From an uncultured Alphaproteobacteria bacterium (GTDB lineage Bacteria; Pseudomonadota; Alphaproteobacteria; RF32; CAG-239), in the NCBI GenBank assembly GCA_910585375.1, contig CAJUCZ010000025.1:1-25242 (forward strand): 25,242 nucleotides of DNA, in the 5' to 3' direction. The translations under genes and the position numbers were made by a program. Positions 8,065 to 15,390 of the stretch are shown here, piece after piece (within the stretch, counting starts at the first letter, position 1; every line of letters starts with the position of its first letter). The notes under the pieces are model-generated. The model was not told the DNA's origin and did no database searches. It worked only from the letters and a program-made list of their open reading frames with translations.

Positions 8065-8907
8065 TTAATAACTTTCATCAAAATCGCGTTCCGGTGCAGG
8101 CCACGAGCCCTCAGCCGTTCCGACTTTGCGATAAAGACCATATTGGTCTTTTTTGTAATAATCCTTTACGGTTTTTGCATACCGGCTTTTATTTATATAA
8201 AAAATTTCGCCGGTCGGATTTTCAACAACCAGTTCATCACCCTGAAGATAATAACTGCCATTGCAGGTTCTGTCATAAGTCTGATACATAAAACATTTGC
8301 AACGGGTTTCCAAAACATAGTAACCATCATTGCCAATATCCTGCAATAACCAATACGGATCGCCGTAGTCTTTGTGTGCGACGGAAATTTCCGGCACACT
8401 GTAGGGGCCTCTGTCAAAATGACCAAAAACCGGCAACTGATTCAAGCGCAGATGACGAACGTCATCTATAATAACAATCCTGCGGCTGCCGGATTTTTTG
8501 CGGACGGCATCTTCAAGAGACCAGCAATTTCCCGACGCATTTGCCGGAATCAAACAGTCTTGTTTTCCAATACTGCGTAAGCTTTGATTAACAGCTTCAC
8601 ACCATGTCTCAACTTCAGCAAGCTGTTCTTTGGCCGGCAAAGTCAGCCCCAATACCTTACAATACCTCAGAGCTTCTCCGGCCGTTACGGCGATCGACGA
8701 AAGATGTACCAAAGAAATACAACAATAATTACTGAGAAAAATACCTTTTTCCTGCCCAAAAACCGTAGAGGCAGAAAAACTGTTGTCTTTTAACAGATAA
8801 TCACCGGGGAGAACACCTGAACATACAGTTCCGTGTTTTCCGCTCCATGCCCGCCTGTTTCCTATCGGAAGCATACGGTTTGCTTTTGCTAAATCTAATA
8901 CACTCAT
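8065..8907 (-). CDS. 280-aa hypothetical protein, possible C-type-lectin-like fold
   Basis: No function is assigned. There is no signal peptide. Residues of about 76-150 (A-L-x-YC, LGLTLP, EQLAEV, W-x-x-x-VN-x-SL, then CWSLED) resemble the pattern of DUF1566/formylglycine-enzyme-like and C-type-lectin-like domains, in which an LP-x-x-x-EL segment is followed by W-x-x-x-N and a WSS-like motif; this match is weak and from memory. The C-terminal third is rich in Tyr, Gly and Asp with Cys at 203, 205 and 215. The start at ATG 8907 is preferred: an in-frame TTG at 8967 is itself the -35 box of the promoter. The gene begins 50 bases after the hydE stop and leads a two-gene unit with the 76-aa gene. 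Confidence 0.65.
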   Translation of the reverse strand: MSVLDLAKANRMLPIGNRRAWSGKHGTVCSGVLPGDYLLKDNSFSASTVFGQEKGIFLSNYCCISLVHLSSIAVTAGEALRYCKVLGLTLPAKEQLAEVETWCEAVNQSLRSIGKQDCLIPANASGNCWSLEDAVRKKSGSRRIVIIDDVRHLRLNQLPVFGHFDRGPYSVPEISVAHKDYGDPYWLLQDIGNDGYYVLETRCKCFMYQTYDRTCNGSYYLQGDELVVENPTGEIFYINKSRYAKTVKDYYKKDQYGLYRKVGTAEGSWPAPERDFDESY

Positions 8908-8938
8908 AATATGAATAAAAATAATGTTATTTATTCGG

Positions 8939-8967
8939 GATTTAGCACTCTGTGTTTTATTTGTCAA
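8939..8967 (-). promoter_or_regulatory. promoter of the 280-aa gene, overlapping the end of hydE
   Basis: On the minus strand TTGACA (8967-8962) is followed after 17 bases by TAAATC (8944-8939, a weak -10 box). The -35 box lies within the last codons of hydE, which has no terminator of its own, so read-through from hydE is also possible. Confidence 0.45.
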
Positions 8968-9961
8968 GCAATGTTTTTGTGTGTCCGCCGTAACCGGTTC
9001 CGATTTTGCGGCCGATTGATATTATTTTCTGTCCGACAATACTGCAACCATGTGCCGGATTATCATTTGCTCCCGCTTTTCCGGGATAAAGTTCATACAG
9101 CCTGCGATATTCGCCGTCCGTTACATTCGGCATAATGACATTTGCCCCGCCCTGCAGCGCCATTATTCTGCCTTGAGGATGAAGGCTTTCCATTGCCGTT
9201 GTTGCAGGAATATTAATATCAGGAAGCAAAAGCCGCATAATGGCCATGGTGCGCAGTGCCAAATGCAAAGCGCCGCCTTTTTCTTGTGCCAATGGTGTAT
9301 CAGGATGCGGAATAAACGGTCCGATACCCGCCATATCAACTCCCAAATCCTGCAAAAAAAGCAAATCATCGGCGATGGATTCAAGCGTTTGCTCCGGAAG
9401 ACCGATCATTATGCCGGAACCAAGCTCATAGCCCAGTTCTTTTATCATCAGCAGGCATTCATAGCGTTTTTGCCAGCTCATTTCCGGATCTAACTTATGG
9501 TACAGGTCCTTGTCCGTGGTTTCAATACGCATCAGATAACGGTCGGCACCGGCTTCGCGAAAAGCCTTATATTCTTCATAACTGCGTTCGCCGATACTCA
9601 GTGTTACGGCCACGTCAAACTTTTTGATTTCTTCAATAATCCGGCACATCCGTTCCGATGTGTAATACATATCTTCGCCGGACTGCATGACAATTGTCTT
9701 AAACCCCATACCGGCAGCACGGCGGGCCGTTTCCACCAACTCTTCAGGCTCCATCCGATAGCGGCATGCCTGCTTATTGCCCTTGCGAATACCGCAATAC
9801 AAACAATTATTGCGGCAAATATTTGAAAATTCTATCAGACCGCGCAGATGAACCTCGTCCCCGACATATTGTCGGCGGACGGTATCGGCCTTTTGCAAAA
9901 GGTCTTGTTCATGTTCTTCATCTGCCAGCAGGCTGATAATGCTTTCTTTTGTTAAATTCAT
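8957..9961 (-). CDS. hydE: [FeFe]-hydrogenase H-cluster maturase HydE
   Basis: A 334-residue radical S-adenosylmethionine enzyme that helps build the H-cluster 2Fe subsite of [FeFe]-hydrogenase. The CxxxCxxC motif (C49, C53, C56, in C-R-N-N-C-L-Y-C-G-I-R) binds the 4Fe-4S cluster and AdoMet. The YCGIRKGN and RYRMEPEE segments and the late ESLHPQGR and GGANVIMPN segments match HydE better than BioB, and its length is close to the HydE norm of about 350. The start at 9961 has AAGGAA just upstream; a TTG 114 bases earlier would add a non-conserved extension. It is transcribed alone or with the unit downstream. HydF, HydG and the hydrogenase itself are not in the window, so the maturation genes are scattered. 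AdhE in the same window fits a fermentative lifestyle. Confidence 0.92.
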   Translation of the reverse strand: MNLTKESIISLLADEEHEQDLLQKADTVRRQYVGDEVHLRGLIEFSNICRNNCLYCGIRKGNKQACRYRMEPEELVETARRAAGMGFKTIVMQSGEDMYYTSERMCRIIEEIKKFDVAVTLSIGERSYEEYKAFREAGADRYLMRIETTDKDLYHKLDPEMSWQKRYECLLMIKELGYELGSGIMIGLPEQTLESIADDLLFLQDLGVDMAGIGPFIPHPDTPLAQEKGGALHLALRTMAIMRLLLPDINIPATTAMESLHPQGRIMALQGGANVIMPNVTDGEYRRLYELYPGKAGANDNPAHGCSIVGQKIISIGRKIGTGYGGHTKTLLDK

Positions 9962-10063
9962 GGCATTTTCCTTTGCTTCAAAGTTTAACCGTTCTCTTTT
10001 TATTTGCAATACAAAAGCAGTTTTTCTTGTTCCAATATTTACTCTTTTCATTAGAACGACAAT

Positions 10064-10095
10064 AAAAAACAGCATTTTATCAATGCTGTTTTTTT
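10064..10095 (-). terminator. terminator of the 109-aa gene
   Basis: A 13-base stem (10064-10076 with 10082-10094) around a five-base loop, with A/T runs at both ends. On the minus strand it lies just after the stop at 10100 and ahead of hydE. Confidence 0.8.
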
Positions 10096-10099
10096 GCTT

Positions 10100-10429
10100 T
10101 CACTCCATTGCTTCAAGATGTGTGCAGTAAATCTGCTTCAAGCGACGTTCATATTCTTCTTCCCGACAGGTTGAACTTTCGCAAAAATTATGTTCCAGTT
10201 CATAAATTTCTGCTTCCAGCCATTTTTTGAGGGCATTTTTTTCCCGCGTTTTCAAGGCGGGCAAAATTTGCATAAAAGCTTTCATCCGCGGACAATCATC
10301 CTCAATAATGCCATAAGCCGGCGGCAGTTGTTCATTTAATTTCCACCAGAGTTTTTTACCCTGCATTTGCTTTTTGCGCAATTGCTTTAGCCGATAACGA
10401 GAAATAAAAGACAGCACTTCCATAAGCAT
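10100..10429 (-). CDS. 109-aa hypothetical helical protein
   Basis: The function is unknown. The protein is rich in charged and Leu residues, predicted mainly alpha-helical, with a basic N-terminal third (R-Y-R-L-K-Q-L-R-K-K), a central LPPAYG turn and an acidic C-terminal helix. Four Cys (46, 83, 88, 102) include a C-x4-C pair, a possible metal or disulfide site. No membrane span or signal peptide is seen. The start may be the ATG at 10429 or the one at 10423; neither has a clear ribosome site. A perfect TATAAT box on the minus strand (10471-10466) lies about 35 bases upstream, which supports transcription as its own unit. A terminator follows directly. Confidence 0.65.
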   Translation of the reverse strand: MLMEVLSFISRYRLKQLRKKQMQGKKLWWKLNEQLPPAYGIIEDDCPRMKAFMQILPALKTREKNALKKWLEAEIYELEHNFCESSTCREEEYERRLKQIYCTHLEAME

Positions 10430-10502
10430 AAAAATTTAGTTAATAATAAGCTTCAAGTGAGAGTTATTATAGCTCCTGCCCTATAAAAAGCAACAAAAAT
10501 CA

Positions 10503-10519
10503 TGGCACTGAAATTGCAT
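10503..10519 (+). promoter_or_regulatory. sigma-54 (RpoN) promoter
   Basis: TGGCAC (10503-10508), five bases, then TTGCAT (10514-10519). The invariant GG (-24) and GC (-12) are exactly 10 bases apart, as in the sigma-54 consensus TGGCAC-N5-TTGCW. Transcription would start near 10529, which leaves a short leader before the strong ribosome site GGGAGG (10542-10547) and ATG 10553. A TATAAT at 10530-10535 has no good -35 box. An activator binding site was not recognised. Confidence 0.65.
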
Positions 10520-10552
10520 AACTTTCTGATATAATCATCAAGGGAGGTTCAG

Positions 10553-11212
10553 ATGCAAATTTCATCAGACAAAACTTTGGCCATTGCCAATATATGGGGA
10601 CGGCAAAGCACAACAAAATCAGAAAAATTCGTACAGAAAGGGGACAGTACGTCAGAAGCTTATACACTTGATTTGTCCGAGGCTGCGCAAAAATACATGT
10701 CCTCGTCCCAAGCTCTGCTGGCAAGGGCCCAAGGGAAGGAACTGACAAAGGCGGCTCTGCCTGACGATCTGCAACAAAGTATTGACCATTTGCAAGACCG
10801 ACTGAACCGGACTTTGCTCTCGCATAATATCAATACGGCGCAAGACATCAGTTTTGAATTTGACGAAAGCGGTTTGTTGAAAGTTACTTCCGAGTATCCG
10901 GACAAAGAAAAAATTGAGCGTATTCTAAATGAAGACAAAGAATTTATCAATGAAGCCCGCCGCACGCTGCAAGACAGTTCGGAATATGCCGCCGGCGAAG
11001 TTCAGAAAAAATATGTCGAACTTTTGGAAGACGATGACAAAGACGATGAAGACAAAGAAAAGATAAAAAATGAATATGAGCGGCAGTCGGATTTACAAAT
11101 TCGCGCAGCCAAAGCCCAAGAACAAGTTGCGGCAGTATCCAACTCTTTTATGCTCGGCGGCGGCACGCTGACAATGTCGTCTATTGCAACGGCGCATTCT
11201 ATTATCTTATAA
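10553..11212 (+). CDS. 219-aa hypothetical protein under a sigma-54-type promoter
   Basis: No family was recognised. There is no signal peptide. Residues 1-60 contain a motif LDLSEAAQKYMSSS, reminiscent of the V-x-LSPEA-x-x segments in some flagellar or surface-associated alphaproteobacterial proteins; this is a weak hint. Residues 65-150 are helical and charged, followed by a strongly acidic stretch (159-168, D/E/K only), then a helix, and a Gly-rich hydrophobic tail (200-219, LGGGTLTMSSIATA) that could insert in a membrane or seal an interface. The perfect ribosome site GGGAGG five bases before the ATG and the terminator 16 bases after the stop make this a well-defined single-gene unit. Sigma-54 control would link it to nitrogen, flagellar or envelope regulons; which one cannot be told from here. 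Confidence 0.8.
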   Translation: MQISSDKTLAIANIWGRQSTTKSEKFVQKGDSTSEAYTLDLSEAAQKYMSSSQALLARAQGKELTKAALPDDLQQSIDHLQDRLNRTLLSHNINTAQDISFEFDESGLLKVTSEYPDKEKIERILNEDKEFINEARRTLQDSSEYAAGEVQKKYVELLEDDDKDDEDKEKIKNEYERQSDLQIRAAKAQEQVAAVSNSFMLGGGTLTMSSIATAHSIIL

Positions 11213-11227
11213 AAATTCTTTCTGCTC

Positions 11228-11253
11228 AAACTCCCCTTTCGGGGAGTTTTTTT
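11228..11253 (+). terminator. terminator of the 219-aa gene
   Basis: The stem AAACTCCCC (11228-11236) pairs with GGGGAGTTT (11241-11249) around TTTC and is followed by T residues. Confidence 0.9.
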
Positions 11254-11257
11254 ATGG

Positions 11258-11285
11258 TTGATTTTATAAAAAAACGTGCTATAAC
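11258..11285 (+). promoter_or_regulatory. promoter of the helical-repeat gene
   Basis: TTGATT (11258-11263), 16 bases, then TATAAC (11280-11285). The predicted RNA start near 11292 lies after the first possible ATG (11291), which favours ATG 11318 unless the message is leaderless. Confidence 0.5.
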
Positions 11286-11317
11286 ATTGAATGAAAACAA
11301 TAAAAATTATGTATATT

Positions 11318-12835
11318 ATGAAGACGAAAAAAACAAAAGGTCCGAATGTTTCTTTAGAAGAAGCGCGGAAAGAATGTGAAACCCATATTGAGATTATGGA
11401 AACGCTGAACAAACTTGAGTGCCATTTTGAAAAGGTTGAGGCGGAAGACCATGACGGAATTTTTTATTATGACCAGTTAGTCAGAAATGATCTTACAGCC
11501 AATAAAGAATTGAAAATTGCACAAAGGCAGAAGCATGATGAAATTTTGCTTATGATTCAGAAATACGGCCAAATGTATCAAACTGTTCGTGAGCATGACA
11601 AAAATTCATATACTCCTGTTTTGTCCGATGACGTTCAGATCATTATCGCACAGAGAAACAACGCGCAAGAAATGCATGCTTATTTGGCTTATCTGGGATT
11701 TGGCGAGCCGGCGCAACATATTATTGTTGACAGAGGCGATCATGACGAACTGATGTATTATATCGAACGTCACGGTTTTGTGCCGGAAGTTCAGAAAAAG
11801 CTATGGGAACGCGGCAATCGGGATGAAATTTCCCTGCATTTTCGCAAGCATGGTCTGTGTCCGGAGCTGGTTTCGGAATATTTTAAGCATAACCGGAATC
11901 ATGATGACCTTTTATTCATCATTCACCATTACGGGCAGCAGCACAAAGCTCTTCCCGATGACGTTCAGGTTATTATTGCCCAACGCAATGACTCGGAAGA
12001 AATGTGCGCTTATCTGTCTTATATGGGATTTGGCGGGCTGGCACAAGACGTGGTTGTCAGCAGAGGGAATCATGACGAGTTGATGCATTACATTGAACGT
12101 CACGGTTTTGTTCCTGAAGTTCAAAAAAAATTATGGGCAAGAGGCAATAAGGAAGAAATTTCTTTGCACCTTTTGAAGCATGGTTTGTGTTCGGAACTAG
12201 AGGCTGAATTATTGGACGACGGCAATCCGGAAAACTTTAAATTTTGGGTTTCTCGCAGATATTTATCGGAAGGACGGCAGAAAAAGCTGTTGGAATCAGG
12301 AAGTTCGGAAATTTTCTATGCTTACATTGCACGGCATGATTTTTCTTATCGCTTTGAGGAACTTTTGATTGAGAAACGTTCAACACAGGAAATTATGGAC
12401 TATATTTCCACGAAGCATCGTCTGAACTGTGACGGCGTACGCAAGCTGTTGGAAAGGGGCGACCATAATCTGATTATGCATTACATCAGTTTTCTGGAGT
12501 GGCCACATACTGATTCTTTTATCAGAGAATTTAATTTATCCGGCCGGAAAAATGATGAAGAGTTGATTGCCGCTTATAAAAGACAGGGCAGTTATGCTTA
12601 TCTTGATTTTCAAAAAAGCCTTATTGAAAAAGGAGATGCTTATGCTTATGCTTTTGCCTGCAGTCTGGACGGGCGGTTGGATCCGGAAACAGAAAAGTTT
12701 TTGGCTCAAAAAGGCAGCCATGATATTGTGATGGCTTATATTAAGCGTTATCCGCTTGAGATGTATGCCTTAAGAGAGTTTTTCAACCGGAATAATTCTG
12801 AAGAAGCCGCTTTTTATTGTCAAAAGTGGCAGTAA
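11318..12835 (+). CDS. helical tandem-repeat protein of unknown function
   Basis: A soluble protein of 505 residues (514 if ATG 11291 is used) with no signal peptide or membrane span. After a charged N-terminal 100 residues it is built from units of about 30-40 residues that follow the pattern RG(N/D)-x-(D/E)E(I/L)-x-x-(Y/H)I-x-x-HGF followed by a hydrophobic helix, typical of alpha-alpha solenoids used for binding. Residues of about 104-213 and 214-323 are near copies of each other, sharing DDVQ(I/V)IIAQRN, ERHGFVPEVQKKLW and HGLC segments. Later units are more diverged, and aromatic residues dominate the last 100. The start was chosen because the -10 box at 11280-11285 would place the RNA start after ATG 11291; neither start has a Shine-Dalgarno site. 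A clean terminator follows. The repeat type was not recognised as a named family. Confidence 0.78.
   Translation: MKTKKTKGPNVSLEEARKECETHIEIMETLNKLECHFEKVEAEDHDGIFYYDQLVRNDLTANKELKIAQRQKHDEILLMIQKYGQMYQTVREHDKNSYTPVLSDDVQIIIAQRNNAQEMHAYLAYLGFGEPAQHIIVDRGDHDELMYYIERHGFVPEVQKKLWERGNRDEISLHFRKHGLCPELVSEYFKHNRNHDDLLFIIHHYGQQHKALPDDVQVIIAQRNDSEEMCAYLSYMGFGGLAQDVVVSRGNHDELMHYIERHGFVPEVQKKLWARGNKEEISLHLLKHGLCSELEAELLDDGNPENFKFWVSRRYLSEGRQKKLLESGSSEIFYAYIARHDFSYRFEELLIEKRSTQEIMDYISTKHRLNCDGVRKLLERGDHNLIMHYISFLEWPHTDSFIREFNLSGRKNDEELIAAYKRQGSYAYLDFQKSLIEKGDAYAYAFACSLDGRLDPETEKFLAQKGSHDIVMAYIKRYPLEMYALREFFNRNNSEEAAFYCQKWQ
11627..12286 (+). repeat. two 330-base direct repeats inside the solenoid gene
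   Basis: Copy 1 runs 11627-11956 and copy 2 11957-12286, with a period of exactly 330 bases (110 codons). Similarity is highest around 11741-11810 against 12071-12140, where protein segments are nearly identical while many third codon positions differ. This marks an older in-frame duplication kept under protein selection. Similarity fades after about 12210. Confidence 0.85.
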
Positions 12836-12846
12836 ATTATTAATTC

Positions 12847-12878
12847 AAAAGCAGCAATACAAATATTGCTGCTTTTTT
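12847..12878 (+). terminator. terminator of the helical-repeat gene
   Basis: A 13-base perfect stem (12847-12859 with 12864-12876) around CAAA, ending in a T run, 12 bases after the stop. Confidence 0.9.
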
Positions 12879-12882
12879 GATG

Positions 12883-12912
12883 TTGACATTCCTTGTCCGG
12901 CATGCTTATCTT
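12883..12912 (+). promoter_or_regulatory. promoter of the J-domain gene
   Basis: TTGACA (12883-12888) is followed after 18 bases by TATCTT (12907-12912, 4 of 6 matches), about 34 bases before the ATG at 12947. Confidence 0.5.
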
Positions 12913-12946
12913 CCGGTTCAGAATAAATTTTTAATTCAATTATTAT

Positions 12947-13489
12947 ATGGATATACTTTTTTATATTTTTGTCCTGATTCTGATGCTCTGTCTGCTATGG
13001 CGGCTGTTGCAAATTGTCTGGAACGGCTTTTTGGTAATTTTGGGCTTTATACGGATTGTCTGGTTGGTAGTGAGTTTTCCTTTCAGATGCATTTTTTACG
13101 GCGGTGCTTTCCTGTACGGCTTGTATCTGGAATTTTTTCACCGGCCGAAATACCGGCGTTATCAATTTGACGGGCATACCACAGATGGCGGATACTCAAC
13201 GCAAAGCGGCAATTTTGAAACGGGAGGCAGTTCTTCCGGCAATTCCGGCTCCGGCAGCGGGGAACGCAAGAATACTTACAGGCCACCAAAAAATGAGCCG
13301 AGTCAGGAAGAGCGCTATTTGCAGATTTTGGAATTGTCACGCAATACGCTCACCAGAGATAATCTGAAAAAGAACTACCGGCGGCTGGCCAAACAGTATC
13401 ATCCGGACAAAAATCCGAATAATCCGGCGGCAGAAGAAAAATTCAAGCTTCTGACCGAAGCCTACGATTATTTTTCGGAACGTGTATAA
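12947..13489 (+). CDS. membrane-anchored J-domain (DnaJ-like) protein
   Basis: A 180-residue type III J protein: it should stimulate the ATPase of an Hsp70 partner (DnaK) at the membrane. Residues of about 3-65 hold two or three hydrophobic segments, followed by a short basic stretch (HRPKYRR), a Gly/Ser-rich linker (80-105), and a C-terminal J domain (122-178) with the diagnostic HPD at 152-154 (Q-Y-HPD-K-N) and a helix III ending in EAYDYFSERV. There is no zinc-finger or client-binding region of classical DnaJ. The J domain being at the C terminus, facing the cytoplasm after an N-terminal anchor, resembles DjlA-like or Tim14-like layouts. There is no clear ribosome site before the ATG. It has its own promoter and a terminator shared with queH. 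Confidence 0.88.
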   Translation: MDILFYIFVLILMLCLLWRLLQIVWNGFLVILGFIRIVWLVVSFPFRCIFYGGAFLYGLYLEFFHRPKYRRYQFDGHTTDGGYSTQSGNFETGGSSSGNSGSGSGERKNTYRPPKNEPSQEERYLQILELSRNTLTRDNLKKNYRRLAKQYHPDKNPNNPAAEEKFKLLTEAYDYFSERV

Positions 13490-13523
13490 AAGCCTTGCTC
13501 TGTAACAGAGCCGGGCTTTTTTT
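13488..13523. terminator. bidirectional terminator between J-domain gene and queH
   Basis: The stem joins AAAAGCC and GCTCTG on the left with CAGAGC and GGCTTTT on the right, interrupted by a two-base internal loop, and has A/T runs on both sides. It lies between two converging genes and overlaps both stop codons. Confidence 0.8.
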
Positions 13524-14067
13524 AATCGCGCGGGCGGCAGCCGCAATAGTTTTGGTTATACAAATCCAAATCTTTAATCAACCGGCTGCGCAGTTCCTGC
13601 ATACCGTGTTTGCGGCCTTCAATTTCCAGATAAGGCACTCCGGTTTCGGCAGAAGCTTTGGCGGCAGAAGCATTGACCTGCTCCAGATTTTTATACCGTG
13701 ACACGCCCAAAACAGAAGCCACGCCGGCAAAACCGTTGACTTTAGCATATTCCATCACCCGCTTCAGCCGCATATAAAAACAAACTGAACATCTGGCACC
13801 GCGTTCCGGTTCGTTTTCCAACCCTTTGGTCATTTCGCACCAGTGTTCATTATCATATTCGAATTCAATAAAAGGAATTTGATACAAGTCGCAAATCCGG
13901 CGGTTTTCTTCGCAGCGTTTGCAATATTCCTGCAGCGGGCGGACATTTGGATTGTAAAACGCAACGGCAAAGTCGTAGAACTGTTCGGCCAGTGTTTTAA
14001 TAACAGCACAAGAGCAAGGCGCACAGCAGGAGAGCAACAGAAATTTTGAATTCTTATCCGGCAACAT
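13522..14067 (-). CDS. queH: epoxyqueuosine reductase QueH
   Basis: A 181-residue enzyme (formerly DUF208) that reduces epoxyqueuosine to queuosine in tRNA, the last step of queuosine synthesis, in place of the unrelated QueG. It shows the family's cysteine pattern: the adjacent pair C14-C15 in S-CC-A-P-C-S-C, C49/C52 in E-Y-C-K-R-C, C93/C96 in C-S-V-C-F-Y-M-R-L, and C175/C177 near the C terminus. These bind iron-sulfur and metal centres in the characterised family members. The length is near the family norm (about 180-240). AAGGA nine bases before ATG 14067 supports the start. QueH is favoured by oxygen-sensitive lifestyles, which fits the other anaerobic enzymes here. It is a single gene on the reverse strand. 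Confidence 0.92.
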   Translation of the reverse strand: MLPDKNSKFLLLSCCAPCSCAVIKTLAEQFYDFAVAFYNPNVRPLQEYCKRCEENRRICDLYQIPFIEFEYDNEHWCEMTKGLENEPERGARCSVCFYMRLKRVMEYAKVNGFAGVASVLGVSRYKNLEQVNASAAKASAETGVPYLEIEGRKHGMQELRSRLIKDLDLYNQNYCGCRPRD

Positions 14068-14169
14068 TTTACAGTATCCTTCCTGAAAAAATTTTTTTTA
14101 CCCTGCCATAAAGTTATCAAGTTGTCAATCCGGCCTTGAATTTTCAAACAATGAAAATATCTATACGTC

Positions 14170-15357
14170 ATGATGAAAAAAATTGATATGAATCTGATCA
14201 GCGTGGTAGCGCTCGGCATCGGCTCAATTGTAGGAGCCGGAATTTTTGCTTTGCTCGGACAAGTACTTATGCTTTCCGGCGAGAGGGTATATTATGCCTT
14301 TGTCATTGCAGGCATTGCCGCCATGTTTTCCGGTTATTCCTACGCGCGGCTGGCAGGGAAGTATCCGGATTCCGGAGGGTTGACGGATTATTTTCACATT
14401 GCTTTTCCCGACCGTCTGATTTCCGGCACTTTATCTCTTATTTATATGCTGACATCGGCAATTTCGGTTTCCATGATGGCAAAGTCTTTCGGCATTTATG
14501 CCGCCGGACTGTTCGGTTATCCGCCGGCGGATTTGGAGATTGTCAATTCCGCAGCGGTTGTCCTGATTTTGATTATGGGCTTTTTGAACATGCAAAGCGC
14601 CGGAGATGTCGGCAATACCGAAACACTGCTGGTCGCCGTTAAATTGTTTATTTTATTCGGGTTGGCAATTGCGGCATTTGTACAGGCCGGATCGGCACCG
14701 GTTCAGGCTCATCCGCTGATAACGAGCGACAAAGTCTTCTGGGGAAGTATCGGTATTACGTTTTTTGCTTATGCCGGATACGGGGTAATTACCAATGCCT
14801 CGGCCGATGTTAAGAATCCCAAACGTACAATTACCGCCGCAATTTTTATTACGTTGTTAGTCGTCATGGCACTTTACATCAGTCTGGCATGGATGGTTCT
14901 GACCTATATTCCTTTGAAAGAACTGGAGAAAAATTCGGAAACAGCCATTGCCCATGCCGCCCGTATGCTGCTCGGAGACTGGGGGTATGCCGCTTTGTAC
15001 GTTGCGGCAGGATTGGCTTTTGTTACGGGTATCAGCGCCACTTTCTTCAGCATTTTCAGAATTTCGCGTTCTTTGGCCAAGCAACATGTTTTGCCAAAAT
15101 TCTATGGCGAAAAATTCTGGCGGATGGGCACCAAAGGAAATATGTTAACCGTTATTCTTGTTGTTTTGGCTACGGTTTTGTTTGATTTCAGTTCGATTGT
15201 CAACCTTTCCAGCGGGGCTTTTCTGGTTAGTTATCTGGGTATTTTTGCAGCCAATTGGAAGCTGCGGCGCGAAACAGAATCCTCGGCTGCGGTCATCCTG
15301 ACCGGAACGGCTCTCATGCTGTTTATTCTGGTTACGTTTTTGATGAGTTTAAACTAA
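14170..15357 (+). CDS. APC-family amino acid permease
   Basis: A 395-residue inner-membrane transporter of the amino acid-polyamine-organocation superfamily. The first helix carries the substrate-binding GIGSIVGAGIF motif (residues of about 17-27), a hallmark of the family, followed by a second helix with an S-G-Y-S-Y-A-R-L-A-G segment and P-D-S-GG. About 11-12 hydrophobic helices are spread over the protein, and a conserved FFAYAGYGVITN-like helix 6 lies near residue 200. The substrate cannot be assigned from sequence. There is no strong ribosome site; ATG 14170 and ATG 14173 are both possible. The gene faces away from queH and ends in a terminator hairpin overlapping its stop codon. Confidence 0.88.
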   Translation: MMKKIDMNLISVVALGIGSIVGAGIFALLGQVLMLSGERVYYAFVIAGIAAMFSGYSYARLAGKYPDSGGLTDYFHIAFPDRLISGTLSLIYMLTSAISVSMMAKSFGIYAAGLFGYPPADLEIVNSAAVVLILIMGFLNMQSAGDVGNTETLLVAVKLFILFGLAIAAFVQAGSAPVQAHPLITSDKVFWGSIGITFFAYAGYGVITNASADVKNPKRTITAAIFITLLVVMALYISLAWMVLTYIPLKELEKNSETAIAHAARMLLGDWGYAALYVAAGLAFVTGISATFFSIFRISRSLAKQHVLPKFYGEKFWRMGTKGNMLTVILVVLATVLFDFSSIVNLSSGAFLVSYLGIFAANWKLRRETESSAAVILTGTALMLFILVTFLMSLN

Positions 15358-15386
15358 AAAAAGCAGTGTAATCACTGCTTTTTTTA
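15357..15386. terminator. bidirectional terminator after the permease gene
   Basis: The stem AAAAAAGCAGTG (15357-15368) pairs with CACTGCTTTTTT (15373-15384) around TAAT. A/T runs on both sides allow it to serve the converging reverse-strand gene ending at 15391 too. Confidence 0.88.
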
Positions 15387-15390
15387 GTTT

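Noticed and set aside
8908..8967. N-terminal extension of the 280-aa protein starting at TTG 8967
   Set aside because: The TTG is the first half of a perfect -35 box TTGACA and lies within the end of hydE; ATG 8907 is a more natural start.
9962..10075. Upstream extension of HydE to TTG 10075
   Set aside because: AAGGAA lies just before ATG 9961, the extra residues do not look like HydE, and the extension runs into the terminator of the previous gene.
11627..12286. CRISPR or transposon origin for the 330-base repeats
   Set aside because: The repeats are directly adjacent, in frame, and differ mostly at third codon positions, so they are an internal gene duplication.
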